Below, in pieces: positions 18,906 through 28,179 of a stretch of DNA of 64,000 nucleotides (position 1 is its first letter; each line of letters starts with the position of its first letter). A program made the translations under genes and the position numbers. Under the pieces are notes generated by a model, which saw only the letters and a list, made by a program, of their open reading frames with translations, had not been told where the DNA came from and searched no databases. This DNA comes from CAYQQU01 sp964419545 (GTDB taxonomy: Bacteria > Bacteroidota > Bacteroidia > Chitinophagales > Saprospiraceae): positions 22,866 to 86,865 of the forward strand of contig CAYQQU010000016.1 of assembly GCA_964419545.1 (NCBI GenBank), read 5' to 3'.

Positions 18906-21900
18906 ATGAGCCACTTAAAGGAACAAATTCAGCTAACGCGGACCCAACTCATCGGCAACGGGATTATCTGTGGATTGGAGTTCTACACCGACAATTACTG
19001 CCACGTCAACCTGACGAAGGGATGCGGCGTCACCTCGCACGGTCACGTTCTTTTGCATCCCGACGCCAAGTTCCGCTATTACAAGGAATACCTGAACCCC
19101 TTTACCTGCGAAGCCGATTACCCCAAACTCAGCAAACGCCTGCAGGGGGCGGTCGACTACTTTTTCCCCCGCGCCGCTTCCAGACCCCGCCTGACGGGCA
19201 AGCACTTCATTTACCAGCTTTTTGAATCGCCCGGCGAAGGACGCATTCCCCTGACGCCTCAGGGGGTGGACACGGAAGCGGATATCGGAGATTGGGGCTT
19301 TTCCGGTTTTGACGAAGACAAAAAAGTCGATACCGGCGCCAACCTGTCGCTCGATTCGCGCGTCCTGCTGCTCTACCTGGAAGAAGAAGAGCCCGAATCG
19401 GTGGTCCCGCTCGTCCTGCACGAAGAAGACGTCTTTGCCTTTCTCGTGCAAAGCGGCGAGCTGAAAGACCACGGCATCGTCATCGAGCAGGAAGACGAGC
19501 CCATCGGTTTCGGAGATCTCTTCCGACAGCGCGGTATGCACTCGGAAGGCGAATTGTACAATGCTTTCCACAAAAACCTGCTACTCGACGATATCGCTAT
19601 GCGGCGTTTCGGCTACGGTTCTTTCGACAAACTGGCGCTGGAGGATCGCATTTATCCCGACCTGCCCGAATCGGATATTCCCTATCTGCGCGTGTTCAAA
19701 GAGTACAATCGCATCATCGACCTTGCGCTGGTAGAATTGCGCGACCGGCTGGACAAGCTACACAAGTATTTCCAGGATTATTTTGAACCGTATTTCATCA
19801 AATACGTCAACGCGGCTTTTAAGCTTTTCTTCCGGCGCCGCGCCGACTATCTGGAGCGGTCCGCAGCGAGCCTGAGGAAAATCCGTGAGGTCGTCCTCGG
19901 GCCGGATAACCAGTACCTTATCCTCTTTGAGGAAAAAAACAGCTACCTGGCCAGCGACAACCTGCCCGATAACCTGAAGAATGACCTGAGCGCGTTGAAA
20001 AGTTCGGGTGAAGTGATCCGGCACGTCGCCCTGGGGCCCGATGATCGCTACGTTATCCTCGCCGAAAAAAGGAGCGGCAACCGCTTCAGTACAGATATCG
20101 AACAATTGTCGCCGGAGGACGACAGCCCCGGTCAGGGCGCACCCGACCCCAGAGATCTGAAAACCAAGCTCAATAAGCTCCTCGACGAAGGCCGAAAGGT
20201 GCGGCAGATAGCACTCGGGCCCGCCGGGCAGTACGTCATCGTCACCGAAAACCCACTGAAGAAGGTCGACATTACCGACGAAACGTCCAAACCCTGGTTC
20301 CTGGATCCGGGCAATGAAGATGAGATGCTCGGTGAAGTTTTTTCACTTGGGACCGGCGTGACCGAATTTGATTTTCATCTTCAGCAATTCGCCTTCTACT
20401 ACGATACCGAAGGAGAAGACCTGGGCATCGTCGTCCTGACGCCCGACCAGTATGAAAATGATTACTGCAGCGAAGGGCGGCTGCCGCTCGGCTTCAAAGA
20501 AAAAATGAATTCTTCGGCCCTGCTGACCGACGAGGGCAAGCGCAAGAAGATACGGCAGGTGGCCCTCAGTCCGGAACAGCAATTCATCATTTTTACGGAA
20601 GAAGCCACGGGCTTCTGGTACAGCGTCAATGTACCCCGGGAATTGAAGGAACACCTGAAAGCCGCTACGGGGGGCGGACAGATCGGCATTCAGTATTTTT
20701 ACGCTTTCACCAAAGACCTGGTGGAGACTTATAACGCGCTCCGCCTCGAACTGAACGAAATAACGGCCGCCACCTGCGGCAACGAACGCCACCATCCCCG
20801 TCACGTCATGCTCGGTAAATTGCAGGAAGAAGTCACTTTCCAGCGTTCCATCTTCCGGCATTACCCACAGCAGCCGCCTGTCTATAACGGTAACCAGGAC
20901 CGCATCGACCGCATCCGCTTTTTGCACTGGCGCTTCGTCATCATGTTCAAATCCTTCTCGATTCCCGATCCCAACTTCGATACGAACATAGCCTACGACG
21001 ACCCGTCCGACGAGGCGGTCTCCGATGTGCTGCGCCGCGGAGAAGATACTTTCCCCGATACCCACGAGGAGATGGAACTGAAGGTTACGCCCAGCCTGCC
21101 GCCGAGCGCGCCCCTGGGAAAACAGGCCATCCCTTGTTATTACCCCCTTTCGCGCAGTTATTTCTCGCTGCAGCACTACTGGGATTTCGAGACGACCAAA
21201 AACAACCGGGAGGACCACCATTTTTCCTATCACGCCGATCATTCCGCCGACAGCTATACCACGCTGGAAAGGGTCATCCAGCCTTTTGCGTTCAGCATCG
21301 AGGATTATGATTTCTTCCGTATCGAGGGGCATCTCGGGAAAAAACTGAACCCTACGGTAGACGATCAGGGGCATTTCAAGCAGGGTATTCTCCGGGAATT
21401 GCTCAGCCTGCGCAACCGCCTGAATTTGCCGTTCGACGTCATCAGCATGTCGCTCAGCGAACTGATCAGCTTATACGATAAGTTGTTGTTCGAAAAGGAA
21501 CCCTTCGAGACCCACGAATGGGAACTGGAGCAAAGGCTGGCGCCCCTTCAGCTGCGACTGCTCAAAAAGAGAGGACTGGAATACCTGGGCGGCGTCAAAA
21601 AAGGCGGCACTTTCGTTCTGGTCTATGACGACCAGTCGGGCGGCGAGCATCGCATCGTCGCCGACTACTGCCTGCCCTTCTATTGCTGCCGGCCGGATGC
21701 CCCGCAGTTCGACGAACAGCCTGCGCTCGTCGAGCTGCAGGTAAATGTTTTCGACTGCCTCGGCGCCGACAAAAAGCACCCGGAAAACAACCTGCTGCTG
21801 AAAGACTTTACCCTCATTATCGGCAATAAAAAGCTCGTAAATACAGGCCGGGAGGAAGGTCCCAGCACCTTCTACTTCTTCCCCGGCATCTATCCGGTGC

Positions 21901-22688
21901 AGGTGGAAAAAGAAGGGTACCGGTTGCAGGGACCGACGACGATCGAGGTGTTCGGCAACCGGCCGGGGAATCAACAAACCCAAAACTTATATCTGGAAAA
22001 TGAGTACGCCCTGGTGCTGCTCGATTTCTTCATGGAAACGGGATCACCCATTCCGGTCGCCTCCGAAGATCTGGTGGTCACCCTCAAATCGGACAACAAG
22101 AACCTGATCGATGATGCTTTCCGGAAGGAGATCCAAGAACACGTGGAATCGCAGCTGAATACCGGAGAGGAGGTCGCTTACCAGGCTTCGCATCCGCTGA
22201 AGCTCCCGAAAGGCAGTCACATCATTCAGATCCGTTCCAAGACCCAGGATATCCGGTCCGTCGACCAACTCAGCATCGAAGCGGATCCCTGCACCCTGCG
22301 TCGCTACGATCTCTGGATCGAAGACTCCATGGTGGTGGTTACTAAAAAAGAACTGATCGGCGGGCTTCCGGACGAAGGCCCCGTCAACGTGACCAATACT
22401 TACTTCCAGGGCGCCTATCCTTTTGACCGGATCAACCGGATCTTCGAAGCGATCGGCGAAGTGGAAGATACGGCCGACGCCAGCTCGCTGCAGTTTATCA
22501 ACGGCATCGATGGCGAACTGGAACGACGCCTGCATTCCTTCGACATCGGGATCTACACCTTCGAGCAAATCAGCAAGCTGGATCGGCTCAGCGTCGGCGA
22601 CCTGCAGTTCCTCGAAGCTGAACTCCAGTTGATGCCCGGAACCATCATGCGTCAGGATTGGGTCGGCCAGGCTAAAGGCCGGCTTTGA
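18906..22688 (+). CDS. Large mosaic eCIS protein with propeller-like repeats and C-terminal HhH module
   Basis: 1260 residues at the place where Afp/PVC loci encode the tail fibre, but with no fibre features. The N-terminal ~60 residues (TQLIGNGIICGLEF, then KGCGVTSHGHVLLHPD) look like a baseplate/phage structural domain. Four copies of an IRxVALGPDxQYVIL unit begin near residues 322, 369, 431 and 547, as in beta-propeller blades. Residues about 945-1010 resemble a PEGA-like surface domain. The last ~80 residues (FINGIDGELERRLHSFDIG, YTFEQISKL, DWVGQAK) match the helix-hairpin-helix module found at the end of some Bacteroidota proteins. The ATG at 18906 lies 35 bases after the previous stop. 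Likely a particle component, function unknown. Confidence 0.7.
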   Translation: MSHLKEQIQLTRTQLIGNGIICGLEFYTDNYCHVNLTKGCGVTSHGHVLLHPDAKFRYYKEYLNPFTCEADYPKLSKRLQGAVDYFFPRAASRPRLTGKHFIYQLFESPGEGRIPLTPQGVDTEADIGDWGFSGFDEDKKVDTGANLSLDSRVLLLYLEEEEPESVVPLVLHEEDVFAFLVQSGELKDHGIVIEQEDEPIGFGDLFRQRGMHSEGELYNAFHKNLLLDDIAMRRFGYGSFDKLALEDRIYPDLPESDIPYLRVFKEYNRIIDLALVELRDRLDKLHKYFQDYFEPYFIKYVNAAFKLFFRRRADYLERSAASLRKIREVVLGPDNQYLILFEEKNSYLASDNLPDNLKNDLSALKSSGEVIRHVALGPDDRYVILAEKRSGNRFSTDIEQLSPEDDSPGQGAPDPRDLKTKLNKLLDEGRKVRQIALGPAGQYVIVTENPLKKVDITDETSKPWFLDPGNEDEMLGEVFSLGTGVTEFDFHLQQFAFYYDTEGEDLGIVVLTPDQYENDYCSEGRLPLGFKEKMNSSALLTDEGKRKKIRQVALSPEQQFIIFTEEATGFWYSVNVPRELKEHLKAATGGGQIGIQYFYAFTKDLVETYNALRLELNEITAATCGNERHHPRHVMLGKLQEEVTFQRSIFRHYPQQPPVYNGNQDRIDRIRFLHWRFVIMFKSFSIPDPNFDTNIAYDDPSDEAVSDVLRRGEDTFPDTHEEMELKVTPSLPPSAPLGKQAIPCYYPLSRSYFSLQHYWDFETTKNNREDHHFSYHADHSADSYTTLERVIQPFAFSIEDYDFFRIEGHLGKKLNPTVDDQGHFKQGILRELLSLRNRLNLPFDVISMSLSELISLYDKLLFEKEPFETHEWELEQRLAPLQLRLLKKRGLEYLGGVKKGGTFVLVYDDQSGGEHRIVADYCLPFYCCRPDAPQFDEQPALVELQVNVFDCLGADKKHPENNLLLKDFTLIIGNKKLVNTGREEGPSTFYFFPGIYPVQVEKEGYRLQGPTTIEVFGNRPGNQQTQNLYLENEYALVLLDFFMETGSPIPVASEDLVVTLKSDNKNLIDDAFRKEIQEHVESQLNTGEEVAYQASHPLKLPKGSHIIQIRSKTQDIRSVDQLSIEADPCTLRRYDLWIEDSMVVVTKKELIGGLPDEGPVNVTNTYFQGAYPFDRINRIFEAIGEVEDTADASSLQFINGIDGELERRLHSFDIGIYTFEQISKLDRLSVGDLQFLEAELQLMPGTIMRQDWVGQAKGRL

Positions 22689-22719
22689 ACAGTAACTAAA
22701 ATAACGAAAACGACGCCGT

Positions 22720-25700
22720 TTGGCAGATGCACAACGACATATTATCAAGAAACAGGTATTCGACCTGGTATTGCCGCCGGTTCCGGACCCCGACCGGCTG
22801 AAGCGCCGCCTGCAGACCCTTTACCGGGAAAAGGTACTGCCCCCGTTGGAGGAACAGCTCGACCAACTGGTGGGGCCCGACGTGGTGCTGCGCATCAGAA
22901 AGCTGGAGATCGATCTTGGGGACATCCCGCTTGCCGAGCTGGAGGAGGCCTTCGTCAAACAATGTATCGCGGGTATTTCCCGGGAAATCCGGGCGCTGGT
23001 GCAAAACGAAGCCGCCGCCCGGGCGGGCCGCGATTATCAGATGATCTCCCGGGAACAGTCTGTTATGGAGGGCTTCCTCCATTTCCTGAAAACGGGAACG
23101 CTTTCCTGGCAAACCAGCCCGGAAGCAGCCCGCGACCTGGAAGGAGCGGTGTTGCCGGCCATCGAGCGGGAGGGGTATCATTTCATACCCATTTTGCGCC
23201 ATTTGTTCCGGAGCAATGACGACGCCATTCGCCGGTTGATTTGGCAGTTTTCTTCGGCATTGTGGTTCCGCTTGCTCGAGCTGATTATTCCCCGCCTGCA
23301 AAACGAAGAAATCAAAAAAGGGGCCGGCTTTTTCGAAGCCCTCATCGGCCGGTTGCGATTCAACATCGCTGAAAAGCAGGTTGTTCAGGGGTTTTGGGTC
23401 GCCGTTTTCCATTTTATCACCCATCGTGAAGTCATTGCGCTGACGCCTAAAGAGTTGCACCGGCAACTTTTTGAGCATTGGGGGAATACCCTGATCCTGG
23501 AAGCTGGCGGATTCGACCTTGTAATGACCGTCCGGGAGGCCGTGGAACCGGCCGCCGGCCGGCCGGAGGCTTCAGGAGAAGGGGCAATGGAGCAGACACT
23601 CGCCCGGGCGATTGACAATGTCCTGCTGCGCCAGGCCAGTGCGCCGGCGGCTGAGCCGCCTTCCGAAGAGACTGTCCCGGAAGGTGCGGAGCAAAAGCCC
23701 GAACCGGTGGCTTTCTCCCGCCCGCCGGCTGCTCCGGAGGTGGAAACGCCGGAGATAACCGAAGAAGCAGAGGAAATACCCGTGATCCAGGAACGAGGAG
23801 CGCCCACGGCCGGAGAAGCGGATGACCAGGGCGCAGATGCGCCTGAGCCGGCCACCGGGGAAGTGGATACTTCCCGGTCGGAAGAAACGCTGCCGGAAAC
23901 GGAACCCGAAGCAGTAGCTGCTGCCGGTGAGTTGTTCGTTTTCCCGGATTGGGAAATCGAAGAAGAAGCGGAAACTCCGGCAGACGTGGACGGTATGGCT
24001 GAGCGAGAACCCTTTGCAGAAGAGGCGGTCGATCCGGAGGCGGGCTTTACTCGCCGGGAGTCTCCGGGAGAAGAAGCAAAGCAGCGGATCGAGCCCTCGC
24101 ATCCGGGACTTGAGGAAGAAACGGAAGACAGCGGCACGGGCCTGACCCCGGCTGATGAGTTGGAAGAAAAAGAACGAGCGCCCGGGCAGGAACCGGTCGG
24201 CCGCGGAGTAGAACCGGCCCCGGAGTCAGCCGAAGAAGACGCATTGACGCCAGAAGAAAGAGGCCGTAAGGCCGAAGCATTGAGCGCAGAAGCAGAGCCT
24301 GTCGAAAGAACGGAAGATGCGGCCGCGCTTACTGAAGACCGGGAAGCGCCGCTCGATGTTGACGCCGTCATTCCGCCCCAGGAAAGAGAAGCGCCGGCAG
24401 AAAAAGAGGCGGAGCCCGCGGATCAAGCAACTTTCGAAGAAGAAGGCCCTGCGACGCCCTTTGCACCTGAGCCGGAAAAGCGGGAAACACCCGCCGGTAT
24501 GACGGAGGAGCCTCCCTCCGCAGAAGAAGGAGAAGCGGAATTGGAGGACGGAGAAATTTTTGATCCGCTGAAAGCACTGGATACGCCCTACCGGGAGCGG
24601 CCGGTTGAGCCGGCTGGAGAGGCAGAATCGCCGGCCGGGGATGAATCTGCCGCGCCGACGGAGGAGGAAGGAGCGGCGGTCGTTTCCGGGAAAGAAGAAC
24701 CGGAAACGGTGGATACTTCGCTGCGTACCGGTCCGGAAGAAGAGCCATCCCCGACGGACGAGGTATCGAAATCGCCATTTGTCGCTACGGAAGAGGACGC
24801 TCGTGAGCCGGCTTTCCTGGAAGGAGAGCCCGAGAAAACGAAATCGCCTGAAGTTGTACCGTCCGACGCCGGCGCATTGCCCCGGGAGGAGGAACCGGCT
24901 TCGGTTGCCGAGCCGGAAGTCTCGGCCGTTCGAGGGGAACCGGAACCTTCGGAAGAAGCCGACGGAGCGGAACCGAGGTCGGAAAGAACCCTCCAAAGAG
25001 AGCAGGAAGAAATTTCAGAACCGGCCTCCGCGGGAGAAGAGCTTCCACCTGACCCTGCCAAAGCCAAGCCAGTTTTCGAGGAAGAAGCGCCCGGATTGGC
25101 ATCCGGAGAAGATGTATCGCCTTCGTCGGAACGCACGATCGAAGAAGGCGCATCTGCTCCCGACGGCGCCGGTGAAGGCCGGGAAGAGGACGAAAGACCT
25201 GCCGACGGGACGCCGGAAAAGGGTAAATCAGATGACGCCCCGTCGCTCCCCAGGCCCGACCAGCCGGGAGACGAGACGCCTGTGGCGGATGCCGAGCCAC
25301 AAGAAAAGCCGTCGCCACCCGCCAAACCGGATCGCCTGTCGATCCTGCGGGAGAAGGTGCGCGAGAAGCTGGCGTCATTTCGTACCGGGCTGAGTAAGAA
25401 TAAGCCCCAAAAGAAGCCGGCGCCGGCCGTAAATAAAGAGCTGGCCGCCGACGGCTTATTGGTCACGAATGCCGGGCTGGTTCTGCTGGCGCCATTCCTG
25501 CCGAGGTTTTTAGAGAACCTCTCGCTGGTAAAGGACGGCCGGTTCCGGGACGAGGCGGCGCAGCAGCGGGCGGTCCAGCTCACGCAGCACCTGGTCGATT
25601 TCAAGGAACAGTCGCCGGAGTTCCGTTTGGTGCTCAACAAAGTGCTTTGCAACTGGCCGATTGAGGCGCCGCTGGAAAAGGAATTTGAACCCACCGGCCG

Positions 25701-25962
25701 CGAACGAGAAGAATGCCGCGCCTTGCTGAGCTCAGTGATCGAGCTGTGGGGCGCGCTGGGCAGCGCCTCGCCGGAGGGCCTGCAGGAAGGCTTCCTGAAA
25801 CGCAACGGCCGCCTGATCTATAACAAAGGCGAAGGGGGCGGCTGGAAACTGGAAATAGAGAAAAAAGCCATCGACATTCTCCTCAAACGGCTGCCCTGGG
25901 GCTTGTCGATGACGAAGCTGCCGTGGATGGAGGAGATGCTGAGGGTGGAGTGGGATGCGTGA
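22720..25962 (+). CDS. Contractile injection system tape measure protein with acidic central expansion
   Basis: 1080 residues. The N-terminal ~170 residues match the CIS tape-measure family (HIIKKQVFDLVLPPVPDPD, then LRIRKLEIDLGDIPLAELE), and the C-terminal ~200 match too (TNAGLVLLAPFLPRFLE, LNKVLCNWPIE, GLSMTKLPWMEEML). Between them about 600 residues are almost pure Glu/Pro/Ala/Ser repeats (EEP, PEE, AEE units), predicted disordered. The family sets the tube length and is threaded inside the tube. No ATG fits the conserved N-terminus; a TTG at 22720 does, so I call that start. The Glu/Pro tract could act as a length spacer or a charged lumen filler. Confidence 0.87.
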   Translation: MADAQRHIIKKQVFDLVLPPVPDPDRLKRRLQTLYREKVLPPLEEQLDQLVGPDVVLRIRKLEIDLGDIPLAELEEAFVKQCIAGISREIRALVQNEAAARAGRDYQMISREQSVMEGFLHFLKTGTLSWQTSPEAARDLEGAVLPAIEREGYHFIPILRHLFRSNDDAIRRLIWQFSSALWFRLLELIIPRLQNEEIKKGAGFFEALIGRLRFNIAEKQVVQGFWVAVFHFITHREVIALTPKELHRQLFEHWGNTLILEAGGFDLVMTVREAVEPAAGRPEASGEGAMEQTLARAIDNVLLRQASAPAAEPPSEETVPEGAEQKPEPVAFSRPPAAPEVETPEITEEAEEIPVIQERGAPTAGEADDQGADAPEPATGEVDTSRSEETLPETEPEAVAAAGELFVFPDWEIEEEAETPADVDGMAEREPFAEEAVDPEAGFTRRESPGEEAKQRIEPSHPGLEEETEDSGTGLTPADELEEKERAPGQEPVGRGVEPAPESAEEDALTPEERGRKAEALSAEAEPVERTEDAAALTEDREAPLDVDAVIPPQEREAPAEKEAEPADQATFEEEGPATPFAPEPEKRETPAGMTEEPPSAEEGEAELEDGEIFDPLKALDTPYRERPVEPAGEAESPAGDESAAPTEEEGAAVVSGKEEPETVDTSLRTGPEEEPSPTDEVSKSPFVATEEDAREPAFLEGEPEKTKSPEVVPSDAGALPREEEPASVAEPEVSAVRGEPEPSEEADGAEPRSERTLQREQEEISEPASAGEELPPDPAKAKPVFEEEAPGLASGEDVSPSSERTIEEGASAPDGAGEGREEDERPADGTPEKGKSDDAPSLPRPDQPGDETPVADAEPQEKPSPPAKPDRLSILREKVREKLASFRTGLSKNKPQKKPAPAVNKELAADGLLVTNAGLVLLAPFLPRFLENLSLVKDGRFRDEAAQQRAVQLTQHLVDFKEQSPEFRLVLNKVLCNWPIEAPLEKEFEPTGREREECRALLSSVIELWGALGSASPEGLQEGFLKRNGRLIYNKGEGGGWKLEIEKKAIDILLKRLPWGLSMTKLPWMEEMLRVEWDA

Positions 25963-26034
25963 AGAGGAATGTATAAGTTTTTGTAAAACGGTTTCTGGAT
26001 TACCAACAATAAGACCAGACGCAAAACATAGCCG

Positions 26035-27552
26035 ATGAAACCCCGAAAGGTTCAAAAAAAGAATAAGAAGGAGGCGCCTTCCGCCCCGCAACGGGAGGAA
26101 CCGCGCACGCCTTTCTTTTCCGCTCAGCCGGAGACGGTCGGTGGGAGCATATCCACAACGGAGCCGCAAATACAGCAGACACAGGACGGAAACAATCCCG
26201 TCGTATCAGAAAACTTGGCCGACCGGCTGCAGCAAAGCCGGGGGCAGGGGCAGCGGTTGCCGGAGGGGGTGCGCGGAGAGATGGAAAAGACGCTTGGAAA
26301 AGATTTTTCGGATGTTCAGGTGCATACTTCTGCGGAGGCGGTGCAAATGAACCGGGAGTTGGGCGCTCGTGCTTTTACTCACGGATCGGACATCTTTTTT
26401 AATCAGGGCGAATACAATGCAGACAGCAAAGAAGGGCGGCGTTTGTTGGCTCATGAAATGACGCATGTGGTGCAACAGGGAGCGGCATTGTCTAGAAGTG
26501 ATGAAAATGCCGTACAAAGAGAAAAAGAGGAGAAAAAAACTTCTGGAAAGGCAATGCGGCGGCTGGGCCTGGCGCAAAACGCCATTAAGCATACCAAGGA
26601 AGTATTCGAGTATGGTGCAGGGAATCAAGCTGAGGCTTTACGGGCAACTAATTTTAATTCTTATTACCGGATGAGGGTAATGCGGAATGATCGGTACTGG
26701 AACCTTACCAGTTCAGTGGAGCCCATCGCCCGAAGCAACCCGGAAGCTTTGACGGCCGCAAAAGCAGATATTGCCAGCGGTGGAAATTGTGGCGAGCATG
26801 CTGATGTAGCGTTTGATTACCTGCGCGTACACGCTGTGGGAGAGACCATCAATCTATCGGATAAAACAGGGCTCGATCATGCTTTCGTCATTCTCGGGAA
26901 TGTGCCCGCAGAAACAGACGATCAATTGGCGGTATCCGATCCCTGGCCTACCGCACCGACTGCTACGCTTTGGGAAGACCATTTTGCCCACACTGCCGAT
27001 AGAAGTCAACTCAACCTGCGGAATACTATGGTAGCGGATGGTCAAAATTTGAAAGCTGTAATCCTTTCTGGTCTGACTTTGACCGATGAGGGGAAAGAAA
27101 TGCTCAAAAAAACAAAAACGAAAGAAGAAACCGAAAGAGAGATCGCGAGCGGTCTTGGCGACTGGATCTGGGGACAGGAGGCTACCGCAGAAGAAGGGAG
27201 AGATTACAATTATATCAACAATCTGGGGAAGGTCAATTTCGTCACCAACCAGGCAGAACTTACACCGGATTCAGAGGTGATCATGAAAAAGATTGCCGTT
27301 TATCTCAAGCAGTATCCTCAACTCAAATTGCGTATTGAAGGGCATACAGATAGCGTAGGACGAGCGGGTTACAATCAGGGACTTTCGGAAAAACGCGCTT
27401 ATACCTGTTACCGCACCCTCACCGACGAGGGGATCGATCCGCAACGTTTATCCCATCAGGGTTTTGGAGAATCCCGCCCAATTGCCGGCAATGATACGGC
27501 CGAAGGGCGTAGTAAAAACAGAAGAGTAGATTTTATTTTAAGCACCGAATAA
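26035..27552 (+). CDS. DUF4157 cargo protein with Cys-His-Asp hydrolase-like domain and OmpA domain
   Basis: 505 residues in three parts. Residues ~70-150 are a DUF4157 domain with a metallopeptidase-like HEMTH motif (140-144), the hallmark of many eCIS cargo proteins. Residues ~180-370 contain NCGEHA (Cys252), LDHAFVIL (His282) and VSDPW (Asp302), in the order and spacing of a papain/transglutaminase-like triad. Residues ~400-505 are an OmpA-like peptidoglycan-binding domain (IEGHTDSVGRAGYNQGLSEKRA). There is no signal peptide, as expected of a protein loaded in the cytoplasm. It follows the tape measure gene by 72 bases and precedes a lipoprotein gene. Base composition from about 26500 on becomes AT-richer than the structural genes. 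Loading and toxicity are inferred. Confidence 0.85.
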   Translation: MKPRKVQKKNKKEAPSAPQREEPRTPFFSAQPETVGGSISTTEPQIQQTQDGNNPVVSENLADRLQQSRGQGQRLPEGVRGEMEKTLGKDFSDVQVHTSAEAVQMNRELGARAFTHGSDIFFNQGEYNADSKEGRRLLAHEMTHVVQQGAALSRSDENAVQREKEEKKTSGKAMRRLGLAQNAIKHTKEVFEYGAGNQAEALRATNFNSYYRMRVMRNDRYWNLTSSVEPIARSNPEALTAAKADIASGGNCGEHADVAFDYLRVHAVGETINLSDKTGLDHAFVILGNVPAETDDQLAVSDPWPTAPTATLWEDHFAHTADRSQLNLRNTMVADGQNLKAVILSGLTLTDEGKEMLKKTKTKEETEREIASGLGDWIWGQEATAEEGRDYNYINNLGKVNFVTNQAELTPDSEVIMKKIAVYLKQYPQLKLRIEGHTDSVGRAGYNQGLSEKRAYTCYRTLTDEGIDPQRLSHQGFGESRPIAGNDTAEGRSKNRRVDFILSTE

Positions 27553-27564
27553 ACCGAATTTATT

Positions 27565-28134
27565 ATGATATTAAATAAAATGTTTTTGCTGCTGTTCTTT
27601 TTCTTATCTGCTGCAAGCTGTAATGATGAGGAAGGAAAAAAGGCTGATAGTCAAGAACAATTGGCGGCAAAGGAAATGCCAACAAAAAAGTCATCTATGG
27701 AAACAACGAGCGACTTCATTCCCGGACCGGAAATTACCCCCTCGAATGAATTGTTAAACTGGCTGAATAGCCAGGCAGAAAAAATGGGTGATAAGAGAAA
27801 GCGCATGCGATTGCCGGTAGTCATTCAATTAGATCCTACCTATCGGGACCGGGTTACCGAAGCTTACATAGGGGGAGAAAGCGGTACCCGGTCAGAAGAT
27901 AAAATTTTCCTTGACCTGGATGATAGCGGGATGAGCATGGGGTTGATTCGACAGCTCAAAGGCTTGTGTAACCAAGAAGCGTCTACTTGTGGCGTTTGGC
28001 TTGAAGGATACTGGGGATCGTTATTAGTGGAGGATTCGGAAAACGATTCGGAAAATTGGCCTTTCGCAGTGCTGAAGTGTATGGCTATGGATGAAGTTCC
28101 TGCCGAACCGTTAAGGGTTTATATTGAAAAATAA
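27565..28134 (+). CDS. Small lipoprotein, possible immunity protein
   Basis: 189 residues. A hydrophobic N-terminal signal (MFLLLFFFLSAASC) ends in a lipobox, with Cys20 the expected lipidated residue, followed by an acidic linker (NDEEGKKADSQEQ). The globular part has PVVIQLDPTYRDRV and GVWLEGYWGSLLVED strands and several Cys. I recognise no family. The gene lies 12 bases after the DUF4157-OmpA gene and 45 before a second DUF4157 gene, in AT-richer DNA. A lipoprotein tucked between two cargo genes is a reasonable immunity candidate because the OmpA domain of its neighbour also points to the periplasm. A particle-anchoring lipoprotein is an alternative. Confidence 0.75.
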   Translation: MILNKMFLLLFFFLSAASCNDEEGKKADSQEQLAAKEMPTKKSSMETTSDFIPGPEITPSNELLNWLNSQAEKMGDKRKRMRLPVVIQLDPTYRDRVTEAYIGGESGTRSEDKIFLDLDDSGMSMGLIRQLKGLCNQEASTCGVWLEGYWGSLLVEDSENDSENWPFAVLKCMAMDEVPAEPLRVYIEK

Positions 28135-28179
28135 TACTTGGGAAGAGGCAATCAATTTTAAGCTAAAAAGACGGATGTC

